DNA from: Microvirga aerophila
Lineage (GTDB): Bacteria > Pseudomonadota > Alphaproteobacteria > Rhizobiales > Beijerinckiaceae
Assembly (NCBI RefSeq): GCF_003332305.1
Contig: NZ_QOIO01000001.1
Location: 1-64,000, forward strand
DNA: 64,000 nucleotides
Reading direction: 5' to 3'
The first letter of the stretch is position 1. Each line of letters starts with the position of its first letter. This document shows positions 34,037 to 43,070 of the stretch, piece by piece. The notes below the pieces were generated by a model. It saw only the letters and a list, made by a program, of their open reading frames with translations. It was not told the DNA's origin and ran no database searches. The translations under genes and the position numbers were made by a program.

Positions 34037-34076
34037 CGGCCAAAACTGTCAAGAGATTGTCTCCTTCGATCAAGCA
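34037..34076 (+). promoter_or_regulatory. AraC/XylS-type tandem operator, copy 13
   Basis: Half-site one CGGCCAAAACTGTCAAG, spacer AGAT, half-site two TGTCTCCTTCGATCAAG, then CA. 119 bp upstream of the serine dehydratase-PFL operon. Half-site one equals that of copy 9. Confidence 0.75.
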
Positions 34077-34194
34077 CATCCTCCCAATCGACTTAAGGTA
34101 ACGCCGAAAGGAAGACGAAACTCTTCCTTCGAGAACAGGGCGGAGCCGCTGAAGTCATGACGCGCCTCCGGATCCCCAGCAGGAGGACGCGCGC

Positions 34195-35838
34195 ATGACC
34201 AAGCGAAGCAAGGACGAGCCTTTTCCTGCCCTGCCGGAATCACCCGACGTTTCATCGGGACTAGACCGTCGGGCGTTCCTCGTGCGCCATGCCGCCATCG
34301 GTGCGGCGGCGGTGATGACCGGTACGACTTGGGCCCCCGAGGCCCGCGCGCAGCAGGCGGCAACAGAGGCCGCCGCGCAACAGGCCAAGAGGGAAGCCGC
34401 GGGAGGCAATGCTGGCCTCAAGATGAGTTCGGCCCTCTCACCCGATCTCGATGTTGTCAAATCATCGAAAGGTCCGGTCATGACGGTGGCCGACGAGTTT
34501 TATAAGGTCGGCCCTGGCCCCTCGAGTTCGCACACGATTGGGCCCATGCGCATCACGTATGACTTCTATCAACGCTGTGCGAAGCTGCCTGCGGACCAAC
34601 TGGCGCAGGCCACCGGCCTGAAGGTCCACCTCTTCGGCAGCCTCAGCGCGACAGGCAAGGGCCACGGCACCGAACGCGCCGCTCTCGCCGGGTTGGTCGG
34701 CAAGGAACCGGCTACCGTCGATCCGTTGTTCCTCGACGAGATGATCGCCAAGCCGCAGCAGACTTACCCGGTGCAGCTCGGAAGCAAGACGTTCAATCTG
34801 TCCCTTGCGGACATCGTCTACGACGCACCGAAGGGCGATTTCCCGCACCCGAACACCATGACGGCCCGCCTCATGGCCGGTGACAAAGTCCTTTATGAGC
34901 AGGAGTATTACTCTGTCGGCGGCGGGTTCATCGAGTGGAAGGGCTACGAGCCACCCAAGAAGGGGCAGCCGAAATATCCGTACGCGACCATGAAGGAACT
35001 GCGCCAGCACGCGGAGAACAACAACCTCTCGATTGCAGACGTCGTCATGGCGAATGAGATCGCCGTGTCCGGAAAGACTGAGGAGCAGATCAACGCGTTC
35101 TTGGACAAGATCGCTAACGCGATGATCGCCACGGTGAAGACCGGCCTTTCCTACAAGGATGACGTCTTGCCTGGGCCGATCAAGCTCCACTCCAAGGCGG
35201 CGACGGTCTATGAGCGGGCGATGGATGACACCTACATGAGCGACCGCGCCATCGGACTGGTATCGGCCTTCGCCCTGGCCGCCTCCGAGGAGAATGCCCG
35301 CGGCCACTTGGTCATCACCGCACCGACGGGCGGCTCGGCAGGGGTGATGCCGGCCGTCGTCTACGCCCTGACCCAGAGCAGCCGCGCGGTGCCGATGGAC
35401 AAGATCCGGGAAGGCCTATTGGCCGGCGCGGCCGTCGGCTACCTATGCAAGCACAACGCCACTCTGGCCGCGGCGGAAGGCGGATGCCAGGCCGAGATCG
35501 GCGTTGCCTCCGCAATGGCGGCAGCCCTGATTACGCAGGTCCAGAACAGCCCGCCGCACGTGATCGAGAATGCGGCCGAATCGGCGCTGGAGCATCACCT
35601 CGGCATGACCTGCGATCCGGTCGCGGGGTATGTACAGGTTCCCTGCATTGAGCGTTGCGCCTTCGGGGCAGTGAAGGCGTGGACAGCTGCCATGATCGCC
35701 ACCAACGAGATCGCAAGCCGCCACCGGGTGGATCTCGACACCACGATCAAGACCCTCGCCGACACCGCACGCGACATGAACCCGAAATACAAGGAAACGA
35801 GCGAGGCCGGGCTCGCCCAGAACCTGGTGCTCTGCTGA
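34195..35838 (+). CDS. sdaA: L-serine dehydratase (iron-sulfur type) with Tat-like signal
   Basis: A 547-residue single-chain L-serine ammonia-lyase making pyruvate and ammonia. Beta domain: VADEFYKVGPGPSSSHTIGP. Alpha domain: VITAPTGGSAGVMPAVVYAL, with Fe-S cysteine blocks AAEGGCQAEIGVASAMA and LGMTCDPVAGYVQVPCIERC. Unusually, the first 55 residues form a twin-arginine-type leader (DRRAFLVRHAAIGAAAVMTG, ending ARAQ) and a Gln/Ala linker. The enzyme may thus be exported folded with its cluster, or the leader may be a fusion not used for export. ATG 34195 follows AGGAGGACGCGCGC. It heads the operon with pflB, pflA and aspT. Confidence 0.88.
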   Translation: MTKRSKDEPFPALPESPDVSSGLDRRAFLVRHAAIGAAAVMTGTTWAPEARAQQAATEAAAQQAKREAAGGNAGLKMSSALSPDLDVVKSSKGPVMTVADEFYKVGPGPSSSHTIGPMRITYDFYQRCAKLPADQLAQATGLKVHLFGSLSATGKGHGTERAALAGLVGKEPATVDPLFLDEMIAKPQQTYPVQLGSKTFNLSLADIVYDAPKGDFPHPNTMTARLMAGDKVLYEQEYYSVGGGFIEWKGYEPPKKGQPKYPYATMKELRQHAENNNLSIADVVMANEIAVSGKTEEQINAFLDKIANAMIATVKTGLSYKDDVLPGPIKLHSKAATVYERAMDDTYMSDRAIGLVSAFALAASEENARGHLVITAPTGGSAGVMPAVVYALTQSSRAVPMDKIREGLLAGAAVGYLCKHNATLAAAEGGCQAEIGVASAMAAALITQVQNSPPHVIENAAESALEHHLGMTCDPVAGYVQVPCIERCAFGAVKAWTAAMIATNEIASRHRVDLDTTIKTLADTARDMNPKYKETSEAGLAQNLVLC

Positions 35839-35913
35839 GGCGTCCAGTGGCCGCGCGCAAACGGCCGAAGATGCGTCGAGTGAAGGTCTCAAGCGCTATC
35901 GGAGGATGCCATC

Positions 35914-38274
35914 ATGCCTGATGAAGCCATTGCTGCTCGGAGGTCCGCGGATACACCGGTGCAGCCTCCACCAAAACAACCATCCCAAAAACGCCAGGCT
36001 GGCGGCTCACCAGCCGCCGGCGCCGGCAACGAGTCGGAAGCCGAAGGCGTGTTGAATGAGTGGCTGGGCTTCGCATCCGGGCGCTGGCAGACCGTTGTCG
36101 ATGTCCGCGATTTCATTCAGCGCAACGTCACGCCCTATGACGGCGACGAAACCTTTCTTGTTGCGCCCAGCGCACGAACGAAAGCCGTCTGGGAAAAGCT
36201 GCAACCCTACTTCAGGGAGGAGATCCGCAAGGGCGTTCTGGACGTCGACACCAAGACCCCGTCATCGCTCACCTCCCACGGGCCCGGCTACATCGACCGC
36301 GACAACGAGGTAATCGTCGGGCTGCAAACCGATGCGCCGTTCAAACGCGCGATCATGCCGTATGGCGGATTGCGTATGGTCGAGGCGGGACTGAAGGCTG
36401 CAGGGTTCGAGCCCGACCCCATCGTGCACGAGACCTTCACCAAGTACCGCAAGACCCACAACGACGGGGTCTTCGATGCCTACACGCCTGAGATCATGGC
36501 CTGTCGGCGCAGCCACATCGTCACTGGACTGCCCGATGCGTATGGGCGTGGGCGGATCATCGGCGATTACCGCCGCGTGGCCTTGTACGGAACCGAGAGA
36601 CTGCTGACCGCCAAACGCGCCGAACGCGCGCTGCTCGATGCCAAGTGGCCGACGGACGATGTGATTCGCGAGCGCGAGGAACTGTCCGAGCAGATGCGGG
36701 CCCTGACCGACTTGGCGGAGATGGCCAAGAATTACGGTCTCGACATCGCGCGTCCGGCATCCGATGCCCGCGAAGCCGTACAATGGACCTATTTCGGTTA
36801 TCTCGGCGCCATCAAGGAAGCCAACGGCGCCGCCATGTCCATCGGCCGGATCTCGTCATTCCTCGACATCTACATCGAGCGCGACCTGAAGAGTGGGCAC
36901 CTAGATGAGGTGGGCGCTCAGGAACTCATCGACCAGCTCGTCCAAAAGCTGCGCATCGTTCGCTTCCTGCGCACGCCCGACTACGACGCCCTGTTCTCCG
37001 GCGACCCTTACTGGGCGACCGAATGCGTCGGCGGCATGGATCTCAACGGTCGCCCGCTGGTGACCCGCACGAGCTTCCGCATGCTGCACACGCTCACGAA
37101 CCTTGGTCCGGCGCCCGAGCCCAACATGACGGTACTCTGGTCGAAGCAGCTTCCGGACGGCTTCAAGCGCTATTGCATCAAGGTTTCGGCCGAGACATCG
37201 TCCATTCAGTACGAGAATGACGATCTGATGCGTCCCTACTGGGGCGACGATTACGGCATCGCGTGCTGCGTCTCGGCCATGCGCATCGGCAACCAGATGC
37301 AGTTCTTCGGCGCGCGCGTCAACCTCGCCAAGTGCCTGCTCTATGCCATCAACGGTGGGCGGGATGAGGTCAGCGGAGAACAGATTGGTCCGGCAGCCTC
37401 CCCGGTATCCGGCGATGTTCTGGAATACGATGACGTCTCGGCGAAGTTCGACACCATGATGGAATGGCTGGCACGAACCTACGTCCATGCCATGAACTGC
37501 ATCCACTACATGCATGACAAGTACTATTACGAACGCCTGGAAATGGCGCTCCATGATCAGCAGATCCTGCGCACGATGGCGTTCGGCATCGCCGGCCTGT
37601 CGGTCGTTGCCGACAGCCTGTCTGCCATCAAGCATGCACAGGTGAAGCCCATTCGGCGCGATGACGGCCTGATCGTTGGCTACGCGATCGCGGGCGATTT
37701 CCCGAAATACGGCAACAATGACGACCGTGTGGACAGCATCGCGGCCGATCTGGTCTCCACTTTCATGAGGAAGATCCGCAAGCATCCGACCTACCGGAAC
37801 GCCGTTCACACGCAGTCGGTCCTGACCATCACGAGCAACGTCGTCTACGGCAAGAACACCGGCGACACGCCGGACGGACGCAAGGCGGGAGAACCCTTCG
37901 CCCCCGGCGCCAATCCGATGCACGGCCGCGACAGCCATGGATGGCTCGCCTCCTGCCTGTCTGTCGCGAAGCTTCCCTATGCAGATGCGCAGGACGGCAT
38001 CAGCTACACCGTGTCTGTCACACCGAGCCTCAATCGCCTGGATCAGGGCGAGAAGATCGCGCAGGCGGTGAAGGTGCTCGACACCTATTGCGGCCAGGGC
38101 GGGTTCCACATGAACCTCAATGTCCTCAACCGCGACACCCTGCTCGATGCGATGGAACATCCTGACAAGTACCCGCAACTGACGATCCGGGTGTCAGGCT
38201 ATGCGGTTAATTTCGTGCGTCTGACCCGCGAACAGCAGATGGATGTGATTAGCCGGACGTTCCACGGTGAGTAA
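35914..38274 (+). CDS. pflB: Pyruvate formate-lyase (formate acetyltransferase)
   Basis: A 786-residue glycyl-radical enzyme converting pyruvate and CoA to acetyl-CoA and formate. The adjacent active cysteines are in [14 protein letters not shown] and the glycyl-radical loop near the C-terminus is [14 protein letters not shown]. Other PflB features: [37 protein letters not shown] Pro/Ala/Gly-rich extension of about 45 residues precedes the domain. ATG 35914 has GGAGGATGCC upstream. The radical form is oxygen-sensitive, so it works only without oxygen. Its activase follows. Confidence 0.95.
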   Translation: MPDEAIAARRSADTPVQPPPKQPSQKRQAGGSPAAGAGNESEAEGVLNEWLGFASGRWQTVVDVRDFIQRNVTPYDGDETFLVAPSARTKAVWEKLQPYFREEIRKGVLDVDTKTPSSLTSHGPGYIDRDNEVIVGLQTDAPFKRAIMPYGGLRMVEAGLKAAGFEPDPIVHETFTKYRKTHNDGVFDAYTPEIMACRRSHIVTGLPDAYGRGRIIGDYRRVALYGTERLLTAKRAERALLDAKWPTDDVIREREELSEQMRALTDLAEMAKNYGLDIARPASDAREAVQWTYFGYLGAIKEANGAAMSIGRISSFLDIYIERDLKSGHLDEVGAQELIDQLVQKLRIVRFLRTPDYDALFSGDPYWATECVGGMDLNGRPLVTRTSFRMLHTLTNLGPAPEPNMTVLWSKQLPDGFKRYCIKVSAETSSIQYENDDLMRPYWGDDYGIACCVSAMRIGNQMQFFGARVNLAKCLLYAINGGRDEVSGEQIGPAASPVSGDVLEYDDVSAKFDTMMEWLARTYVHAMNCIHYMHDKYYYERLEMALHDQQILRTMAFGIAGLSVVADSLSAIKHAQVKPIRRDDGLIVGYAIAGDFPKYGNNDDRVDSIAADLVSTFMRKIRKHPTYRNAVHTQSVLTITSNVVYGKNTGDTPDGRKAGEPFAPGANPMHGRDSHGWLASCLSVAKLPYADAQDGISYTVSVTPSLNRLDQGEKIAQAVKVLDTYCGQGGFHMNLNVLNRDTLLDAMEHPDKYPQLTIRVSGYAVNFVRLTREQQMDVISRTFHGE

Positions 38275-38285
38275 GGCTTGATGTC

Positions 38286-39107
38286 ATGGCCGACGAGTCC
38301 TGGGCCCACAGCCGGTACGACTTGCAGCAGGCGCGATCCCCGGACGCGCCTGACACGACCACCTTCAATGATCCCCGGGGCGACTTCGGGTGGATTCACT
38401 CCTACGAGACCGGGTCCACCCTCGACGGGCCCGGGATCCGGGTCGTCGTGTTCATGAGCGGCTGCCTGCTGCGATGCCTGTATTGCCACAACCCGGACAC
38501 CTGGCATCTCAAGGACGGCACACGCGTGTCATTCGAGCGTGCCAGGACCGCTCTCGAAGCCTACGCAGCGCCGCTGCGTGCCATGGATGGCGGACTGACG
38601 ATATCGGGTGGGGAACCGCTGGTTCAGGTGCACTTCACCAAGCGTCTCTTTGCGGCCGCCAAGGGGATGGGCCTCCACACGGCCTTGGACACGTCAGGCT
38701 TCCTCGGCGGGCGGGCTGATGACGAGTACCTGCGCCAGGTCGATCTCGTGCTGCTCGACATCAAGTCCTGGGATCCGGAGACCTACCGCCGCGCCGTGGG
38801 CCAGGACATCAAGCCAACCGTGCAATTCGCGGAGCGCCTGGCGGCCCTCGGCAAGCCAGTCTGGGTGCGGTTCGTATTGGTCCCAGGCCTGACCGATGAT
38901 CCGGCCAACGTCGAGGGGATTGCCCGTTTCGTGGCGTTAATGCGCAACGTCGAATGGGTCGAGGTTCTCCCGTTTCACCAGATGGGCGCCTTCAAATGGA
39001 GGTCCATGGGACTGAACTACGAGCTTTCCGAGACCCTGTCCCCCTCGCCCGAGTTGGTGGCGCGGGTGCTGGAGCAGTTTCGTGAGGCAGGCTGCCGTGC
39101 GAGATGA
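38286..39107 (+). CDS. pflA: Pyruvate formate-lyase-activating enzyme
   Basis: A 273-residue radical SAM enzyme that installs the glycyl radical on PflB. The Cys-x3-Cys-x2-Cys cluster site is SGCLLRCLYCHNPDTWHLKD. TISGGEPLVQVHF (SAM-binding GGE) and DTSGFLG follow, with LLDIKSWDPETYRRAVG. An N-terminal extension of about 35 residues precedes GSTLDGPGIRVVVFM. It begins 11 bp after pflB. Confidence 0.94.
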   Translation: MADESWAHSRYDLQQARSPDAPDTTTFNDPRGDFGWIHSYETGSTLDGPGIRVVVFMSGCLLRCLYCHNPDTWHLKDGTRVSFERARTALEAYAAPLRAMDGGLTISGGEPLVQVHFTKRLFAAAKGMGLHTALDTSGFLGGRADDEYLRQVDLVLLDIKSWDPETYRRAVGQDIKPTVQFAERLAALGKPVWVRFVLVPGLTDDPANVEGIARFVALMRNVEWVEVLPFHQMGAFKWRSMGLNYELSETLSPSPELVARVLEQFREAGCRAR

Positions 39108-39119
39108 GCGGAGGCGATG

Positions 39120-40685
39120 ATGAACCTTGTTCGGACCCTGCTTGAGTCATCACCATTGCTGGCGCTGTTTCTCGCCATCGCCGCCGGTTACGCGCTCGGA
39201 CAGATCTCGGTTGCCGGCGTGTCGTTTGGCGCCGGCGCGGTATTGTTCAGTGGCTTGATCATTGGCGCCATTGCCCCGAAGGCAGCGCCTCCCGGGCTGG
39301 TCGGCACCATCGGCCTCGTGATGTTCGTCTACGGGGTCGGCATCCAGTACGGGCCGCAGTTTTTCGCCAACATCCGCGGTCCTGGCCCTAAATACATTGC
39401 TCTTGCGACCGTTGCGGTCGTTGCCTCTCTCTTCGTCGCGATGCTGCTTGCCGAGCCGCTTGGGATTACGCTCGCGACAGCGGCCGGATTGTTCGCAGGG
39501 TCCGGCACCAGCACGCCGACCCTGCAGGCGGCGCTGACCGCGGCGGGCAACCAGGATCCGGCAATCGGTTACTCGGTATCGTATCCCTTCGGGGTGATGG
39601 GGCCAATCATTCTGATGACCCTCATGGCTGCTCTGGTTAAGCCCAAATTCGATGCACCAAAACAGAACGTGCGGCTTGCCGAGCTGACCCTTGACACCAA
39701 CAGCGAAGATCGGACGGTCCGCGAGATCTCCGAGGTCCTGCCAGCAGACGTGAAGATTGTTGCAGTACGCCAGCACCATGTGAACGCGCCACCTGCCGCC
39801 GAGACAAAGCTGCACGAGGGCGACGGTCTGCTGCTTGTCGGCAGCCCAGGAAGCATTGAACAGGCTAAGGCCTTCATCGGACGGGAGGAACCCGGACGCC
39901 TGAGCCGGGATCGCGCGAACTATGATGTCGTGCGCGTCTACGTTTCGAAGGCAGCGTTTGTTGGCAAGCCTCTTCGGGACATCTCTCTTCCCAACTTCCC
40001 TGTCATGATCTCGCACGTGCGCCGGGGCGATGTGGAGTTGATCGCGACCTCAGACCTGACCATCGAGTTCGGCGATCTCCTCGTGACGGCCGTTCCGACG
40101 GGCCGGAAAGCCGAGGTCCAGCGTTATTTCGGCGACAGCATCAAGGGCAACGCCGAATTGTCCTTCGTGTCCATCGGGGTCGGAATCGCGCTCGGGCTGC
40201 TGCTCGGGATGGTTCCGGTCCCCCTGCCTGGGGGAGGCACCTTCAGCCTGGGTGTCGCCGGCGGCCCGCTCGTCATGGCCCTAGTCCTTGGCCGACTTGG
40301 TCGCACAGGTCCCATCGGTTGGGGAATGCCGGTAGTGGCAAATCTGGTTCTGCGGAACCTCGGCCTGGCCATATTCATCGGATCGGTTGCGATCGGCGCA
40401 GGCGGGCCGTTCGTGCAGACGGTGACATCCAACGGCATTCAGATTCTCCTTGGCGGGGTCGCCGTCCTGCTCACCCTGGTCCTGACTGTCCTCGCCGGCG
40501 GGTATTTGCTGCGCTTTCCCTTCGATGATCTGCTCGGTGTCTGTGCCGGCTCGACCGGCAATCCCGCTATCGTCGTTGCAGCAGGCCGTCTTGCGCCGAC
40601 CGAGAGGACGGACATCGGCTATGCGATCTGCTTCCCGAGCATGACCATCGTCAAGATCATCGCCGTTCAGGTCCTGCTGAGTTGA
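39120..40685 (+). CDS. AspT/YidE-type aspartate:alanine exchanger family transporter
   Basis: A 521-residue membrane protein with two five-helix Asp-Al_Ex halves flanking two RCK_C (TrkA-C) domains (residues about 185-345; LTLDTNSEDRTVREISEVL, VYVSKAAFVGKPLRDISLPN). Repeated signatures are GTIGLVMFVYGVGIQYGPQF, GTSTPTLQAALTAAG and the second-half GSTGNPAIVVAAG. AspT exchanges aspartate for alanine, giving proton-motive force when coupled to decarboxylation; YidE-type members are less defined. ATG 39120 fits GGAGG spacing better than ATG 39117. It closes the fermentation operon and may export an acid or amino acid end product. Confidence 0.82.
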   Translation: MNLVRTLLESSPLLALFLAIAAGYALGQISVAGVSFGAGAVLFSGLIIGAIAPKAAPPGLVGTIGLVMFVYGVGIQYGPQFFANIRGPGPKYIALATVAVVASLFVAMLLAEPLGITLATAAGLFAGSGTSTPTLQAALTAAGNQDPAIGYSVSYPFGVMGPIILMTLMAALVKPKFDAPKQNVRLAELTLDTNSEDRTVREISEVLPADVKIVAVRQHHVNAPPAAETKLHEGDGLLLVGSPGSIEQAKAFIGREEPGRLSRDRANYDVVRVYVSKAAFVGKPLRDISLPNFPVMISHVRRGDVELIATSDLTIEFGDLLVTAVPTGRKAEVQRYFGDSIKGNAELSFVSIGVGIALGLLLGMVPVPLPGGGTFSLGVAGGPLVMALVLGRLGRTGPIGWGMPVVANLVLRNLGLAIFIGSVAIGAGGPFVQTVTSNGIQILLGGVAVLLTLVLTVLAGGYLLRFPFDDLLGVCAGSTGNPAIVVAAGRLAPTERTDIGYAICFPSMTIVKIIAVQVLLS

Positions 40686-40709
40686 AGCCGTGGCGTGCCA
40701 CCCTTCGCG

Positions 40710-41816
40710 TCACCCTTGGTGGGGTTCGTCGCGCCAAGCTGTTGGCGTCTGGCCCGACCAACGCCGGAAGGCGCGGGTGAAGGCGCTCGCCTCGGAATAG
40801 CCAAGGGCGGCCGCAATCTGGGCCAGCGGCACGTGGGTGTCCGCCAACAGTTGCCGGGCGAACTCGAACCGGATTTCATTCGCAATCGCGCGGTAGCCCG
40901 CGCCGGTATCCTTCAGACGACGGCTCAGGGTGCGGCGGTGCATCGCCAGCAAATGAGCGATGCCGTCCGCCGAACAGTGGTTGCCGGTCAGCTGGGTGCG
41001 CAGCAACCGTCGGATGTCGTCCGAGAACTGCGAGTTCCCGGCACCCATCAGTTGCCCAATCCGTTCCTCCAGCATGGCCCGCATCATGGGATCGGCACCA
41101 GCTACGCGCAGTTTCAGATCTTGAGCCGGGAAGACAATGGAAGCGCTTTCCTGATCGAACCGCACGGGCGCCCGGAAATGACGCCGGTACGGCGTCTGAT
41201 CCACCGAGCCGGCTCGGGGCAGCAGCACCTCGGTCGGGGCCCACTCGGACCCGCACAGGGCACGCAGGGCGTTGACTGCAACCGCGAGCGATCCGTCCAA
41301 GATCTGGTCCGCGCTCTCGGCTTTCGGCTGGTAGACCGAGAAGGTGAAGATCGCGGTGTCGCCGATAATCGTCAGCGACGGCACGGAGCCCCGGTTCTGG
41401 ATGCTCAGGTTGGATACCAGGGCGCGCATGGCGTCGCCCACCGTCTCCGAATGTTGCATCAGCCGTCCGACCATGCCAAGCGACAGGATCGTGGCGCGCC
41501 GGCCCACCAGCAGCCCAAAGTGAGGGCAGTTGGTACGGGCCACGCTCAGGGTGAGCAGCCGGCCCAGAGCGGCGTGTGGGATGACATTCGCTCCGTCGTC
41601 GAAGAGATGCGGATCGAGCCCCGCCTCCTGGATGACGGGATCGGGATCGATGCCGAAATCGCGCAGCGTAGGGACGATCTCCTTGGCGACTCCCAGGTGG
41701 ATATAGCCAGGCGGCAGCGACCGCACGGGCCCCGCCAGAACCCTTGGCGGGCTCAGTGTGGAGTTCTCTCGGCCGGTACTCGTGGGCGGAGGCACGATGC
41801 TTTTGACCGTCGTCAT
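40710..41816 (-). CDS. AraC-family regulator with arabinose-binding-like sensor domain
   Basis: A 368-residue regulator nearly collinear with that at 7322-8428: sensor domain LPPGYIHLGVAKEIVPTLRD, HFGLLVGRRATILSLGMVGR, YRRHFRAPVRFDQESASIV, then the DNA-binding domain LLAMHRRTLSRRLKDTGAGY and LGYSEASAFTRAFRRWSGQT. It lies divergent from the BASS-PPK2-SulP operon, with operator copy 14 between them (about 195 bp upstream of this gene and 86 bp upstream of the operon). Strong candidate to recognise the repeated element; inducer unknown. Confidence 0.87.
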   Translation of the reverse strand: MTTVKSIVPPPTSTGRENSTLSPPRVLAGPVRSLPPGYIHLGVAKEIVPTLRDFGIDPDPVIQEAGLDPHLFDDGANVIPHAALGRLLTLSVARTNCPHFGLLVGRRATILSLGMVGRLMQHSETVGDAMRALVSNLSIQNRGSVPSLTIIGDTAIFTFSVYQPKAESADQILDGSLAVAVNALRALCGSEWAPTEVLLPRAGSVDQTPYRRHFRAPVRFDQESASIVFPAQDLKLRVAGADPMMRAMLEERIGQLMGAGNSQFSDDIRRLLRTQLTGNHCSADGIAHLLAMHRRTLSRRLKDTGAGYRAIANEIRFEFARQLLADTHVPLAQIAAALGYSEASAFTRAFRRWSGQTPTAWRDEPHQG

Positions 41817-42011
41817 GGCCGCCTCGCTGAATTCTTAAGCGCAATTCGAAAGCTAAAAGGGTCTCACGCAGCTGCGCGGTGCGAAATCGCACGGCCGGCG
41901 TGTTCGAAGGGGTCGTCGAGAACCAAGACTTGGACCAGCACCAATCCTTCATGAGGATTAACTTAGGTTAGCTGTTGATTGGGGCTATTTTCAGGAAGCT
42001 TGCCTCCTTGA

Positions 42012-42051
42012 TGTCCGAACTGGTCAAAGACCTGTCCCAAACCGTCAAGCC
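42012..42051 (+). promoter_or_regulatory. AraC/XylS-type tandem operator, copy 14
   Basis: Half-site one TGTCCGAACTGGTCAAA, spacer, half-site two TGTCCCAAACCGTCAAG, then CC. 86 bp upstream of the BASS transporter gene. This is the last copy found in the window. Confidence 0.75.
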
Positions 42052-42136
42052 CGCCGGACCGATCAGCGCAATGCTGATTGCCTCCCACAGTCCGGCATGG
42101 CGATCCGGACAGAAGTGAAGCCCGGAGAGGCTGCCG

Positions 42137-43024
42137 ATGAGCCTGGACCAGCTGATCAACCTTCTCCTTGTCGTCACGCTGACCGAGATGATGCTTGCTA
42201 CCGGTCTTGGCGTTCGGGTCATGGACGCCATCGGCGTGGCGCGCGACGGGCGGCTGCTCCTTGGTGCCGGCTTGGCCAATTACGTGGCCGTCCCCTTCGC
42301 CGCCGTTATCCTCCTCCTTCTGGCGAATGCCGATCCCATGGCCGCCGCCGGGATCCTGATCCTCGCCGTATGCTCGGGCGCGCCCTATGGCCCGCCCCTG
42401 ACGGCCCTCGCCGGGGGCAAGACTGCGATCTCAGTGGGATTAACGATCATCCTGGCGGGCTCATCGGTGCTCATGGCCCCCCTGCTCCTGTTCCTCCTTC
42501 TACCCCTCACCTCGCGGGGAATGGACCTGCATGTGGATGCTCCCGGAATGCTCCGGGCCATCCTGGCGATCCAACTCTTCCCCTTGTGCGCGGGGCTTGC
42601 CGTCAATCATTGGCGGCCCAATCTGGCAGCGAGACTCCTCCCTCCGGCAGTTGCGGTCGGCAAGGTCCTCAACGCGGCGACGTTAGCGGTGATCCTCGTC
42701 ACGCATTTCCCGCAACTGCTCGACATCCGGCCCGGTAGCATCCTGGCCATGGTGACCCTCCTAGTCGTTAGCCTTGGGGTCGGGTGGGGTGCCGGCGGTC
42801 GGCGGAGCGGGGACCGCAAGGCGGTGGCCCTCACAACCTCAATCCGCAATGTCGGCCTCGGCTTGGTGATTGCAGCCGGCAGTTTCGCCGGCCCATCCGC
42901 GGTGACGGCGGTGCTGGCCTACGGTCTCGTTCAACTGCTCGGGTCGCTCCTGCTCGCCCTGTGGTGGCGGCGGGGCCCGTCGCTGGCGGCGGTGCGGGCG
43001 GATGATCAGGCGAGAGTGCAATGA
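42137..43024 (+). CDS. Bile acid:sodium symporter-like (BASS/SBF) transporter
   Basis: A 295-residue membrane protein with about nine helices (LLLVVTLTEMMLATGLGVRV, ANYVAVPFAAVILLLLA, ILILAVCSGAPYGPPLTALA). The SBF-type crossover motifs are GAPYGPPLTALAGG and ALTTSIRNVGLGLVIAAG. BASS proteins move organic anions with sodium; the substrate here is unknown. First gene of a unit with ppk2 and the broken sulP. Confidence 0.82.
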   Translation: MSLDQLINLLLVVTLTEMMLATGLGVRVMDAIGVARDGRLLLGAGLANYVAVPFAAVILLLLANADPMAAAGILILAVCSGAPYGPPLTALAGGKTAISVGLTIILAGSSVLMAPLLLFLLLPLTSRGMDLHVDAPGMLRAILAIQLFPLCAGLAVNHWRPNLAARLLPPAVAVGKVLNAATLAVILVTHFPQLLDIRPGSILAMVTLLVVSLGVGWGAGGRRSGDRKAVALTTSIRNVGLGLVIAAGSFAGPSAVTAVLAYGLVQLLGSLLLALWWRRGPSLAAVRADDQARVQ

Positions 43025-43070
43025 TGGGCATCAATGTTGTCGTGGAGACGAATGAGAAAGGAGCACGAGA

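Larger units (their letters stand above)
33607..34194. other. Divergent region with two operators
   Basis: About 590 bp between the DUF2092-MscS operon and the serine dehydratase-PFL operon. It holds operator copies 12 and 13 pointing outward to the two operons. No gene was recognised in it. Confidence 0.6.

Noticed and set aside
36901..38178. Long minus-strand frame over pflB
   Set aside because: Antisense shadow of a conserved gene; no ribosome-binding site or domain.
1233..42051. The 14 elements as REP/BIME-type or transposon-derived repeats
   Set aside because: They are not palindromic, vary freely at spacer positions, keep an exact 21-bp period, and are uniformly oriented relative to downstream starts, which fits operators better than mobile repeats.
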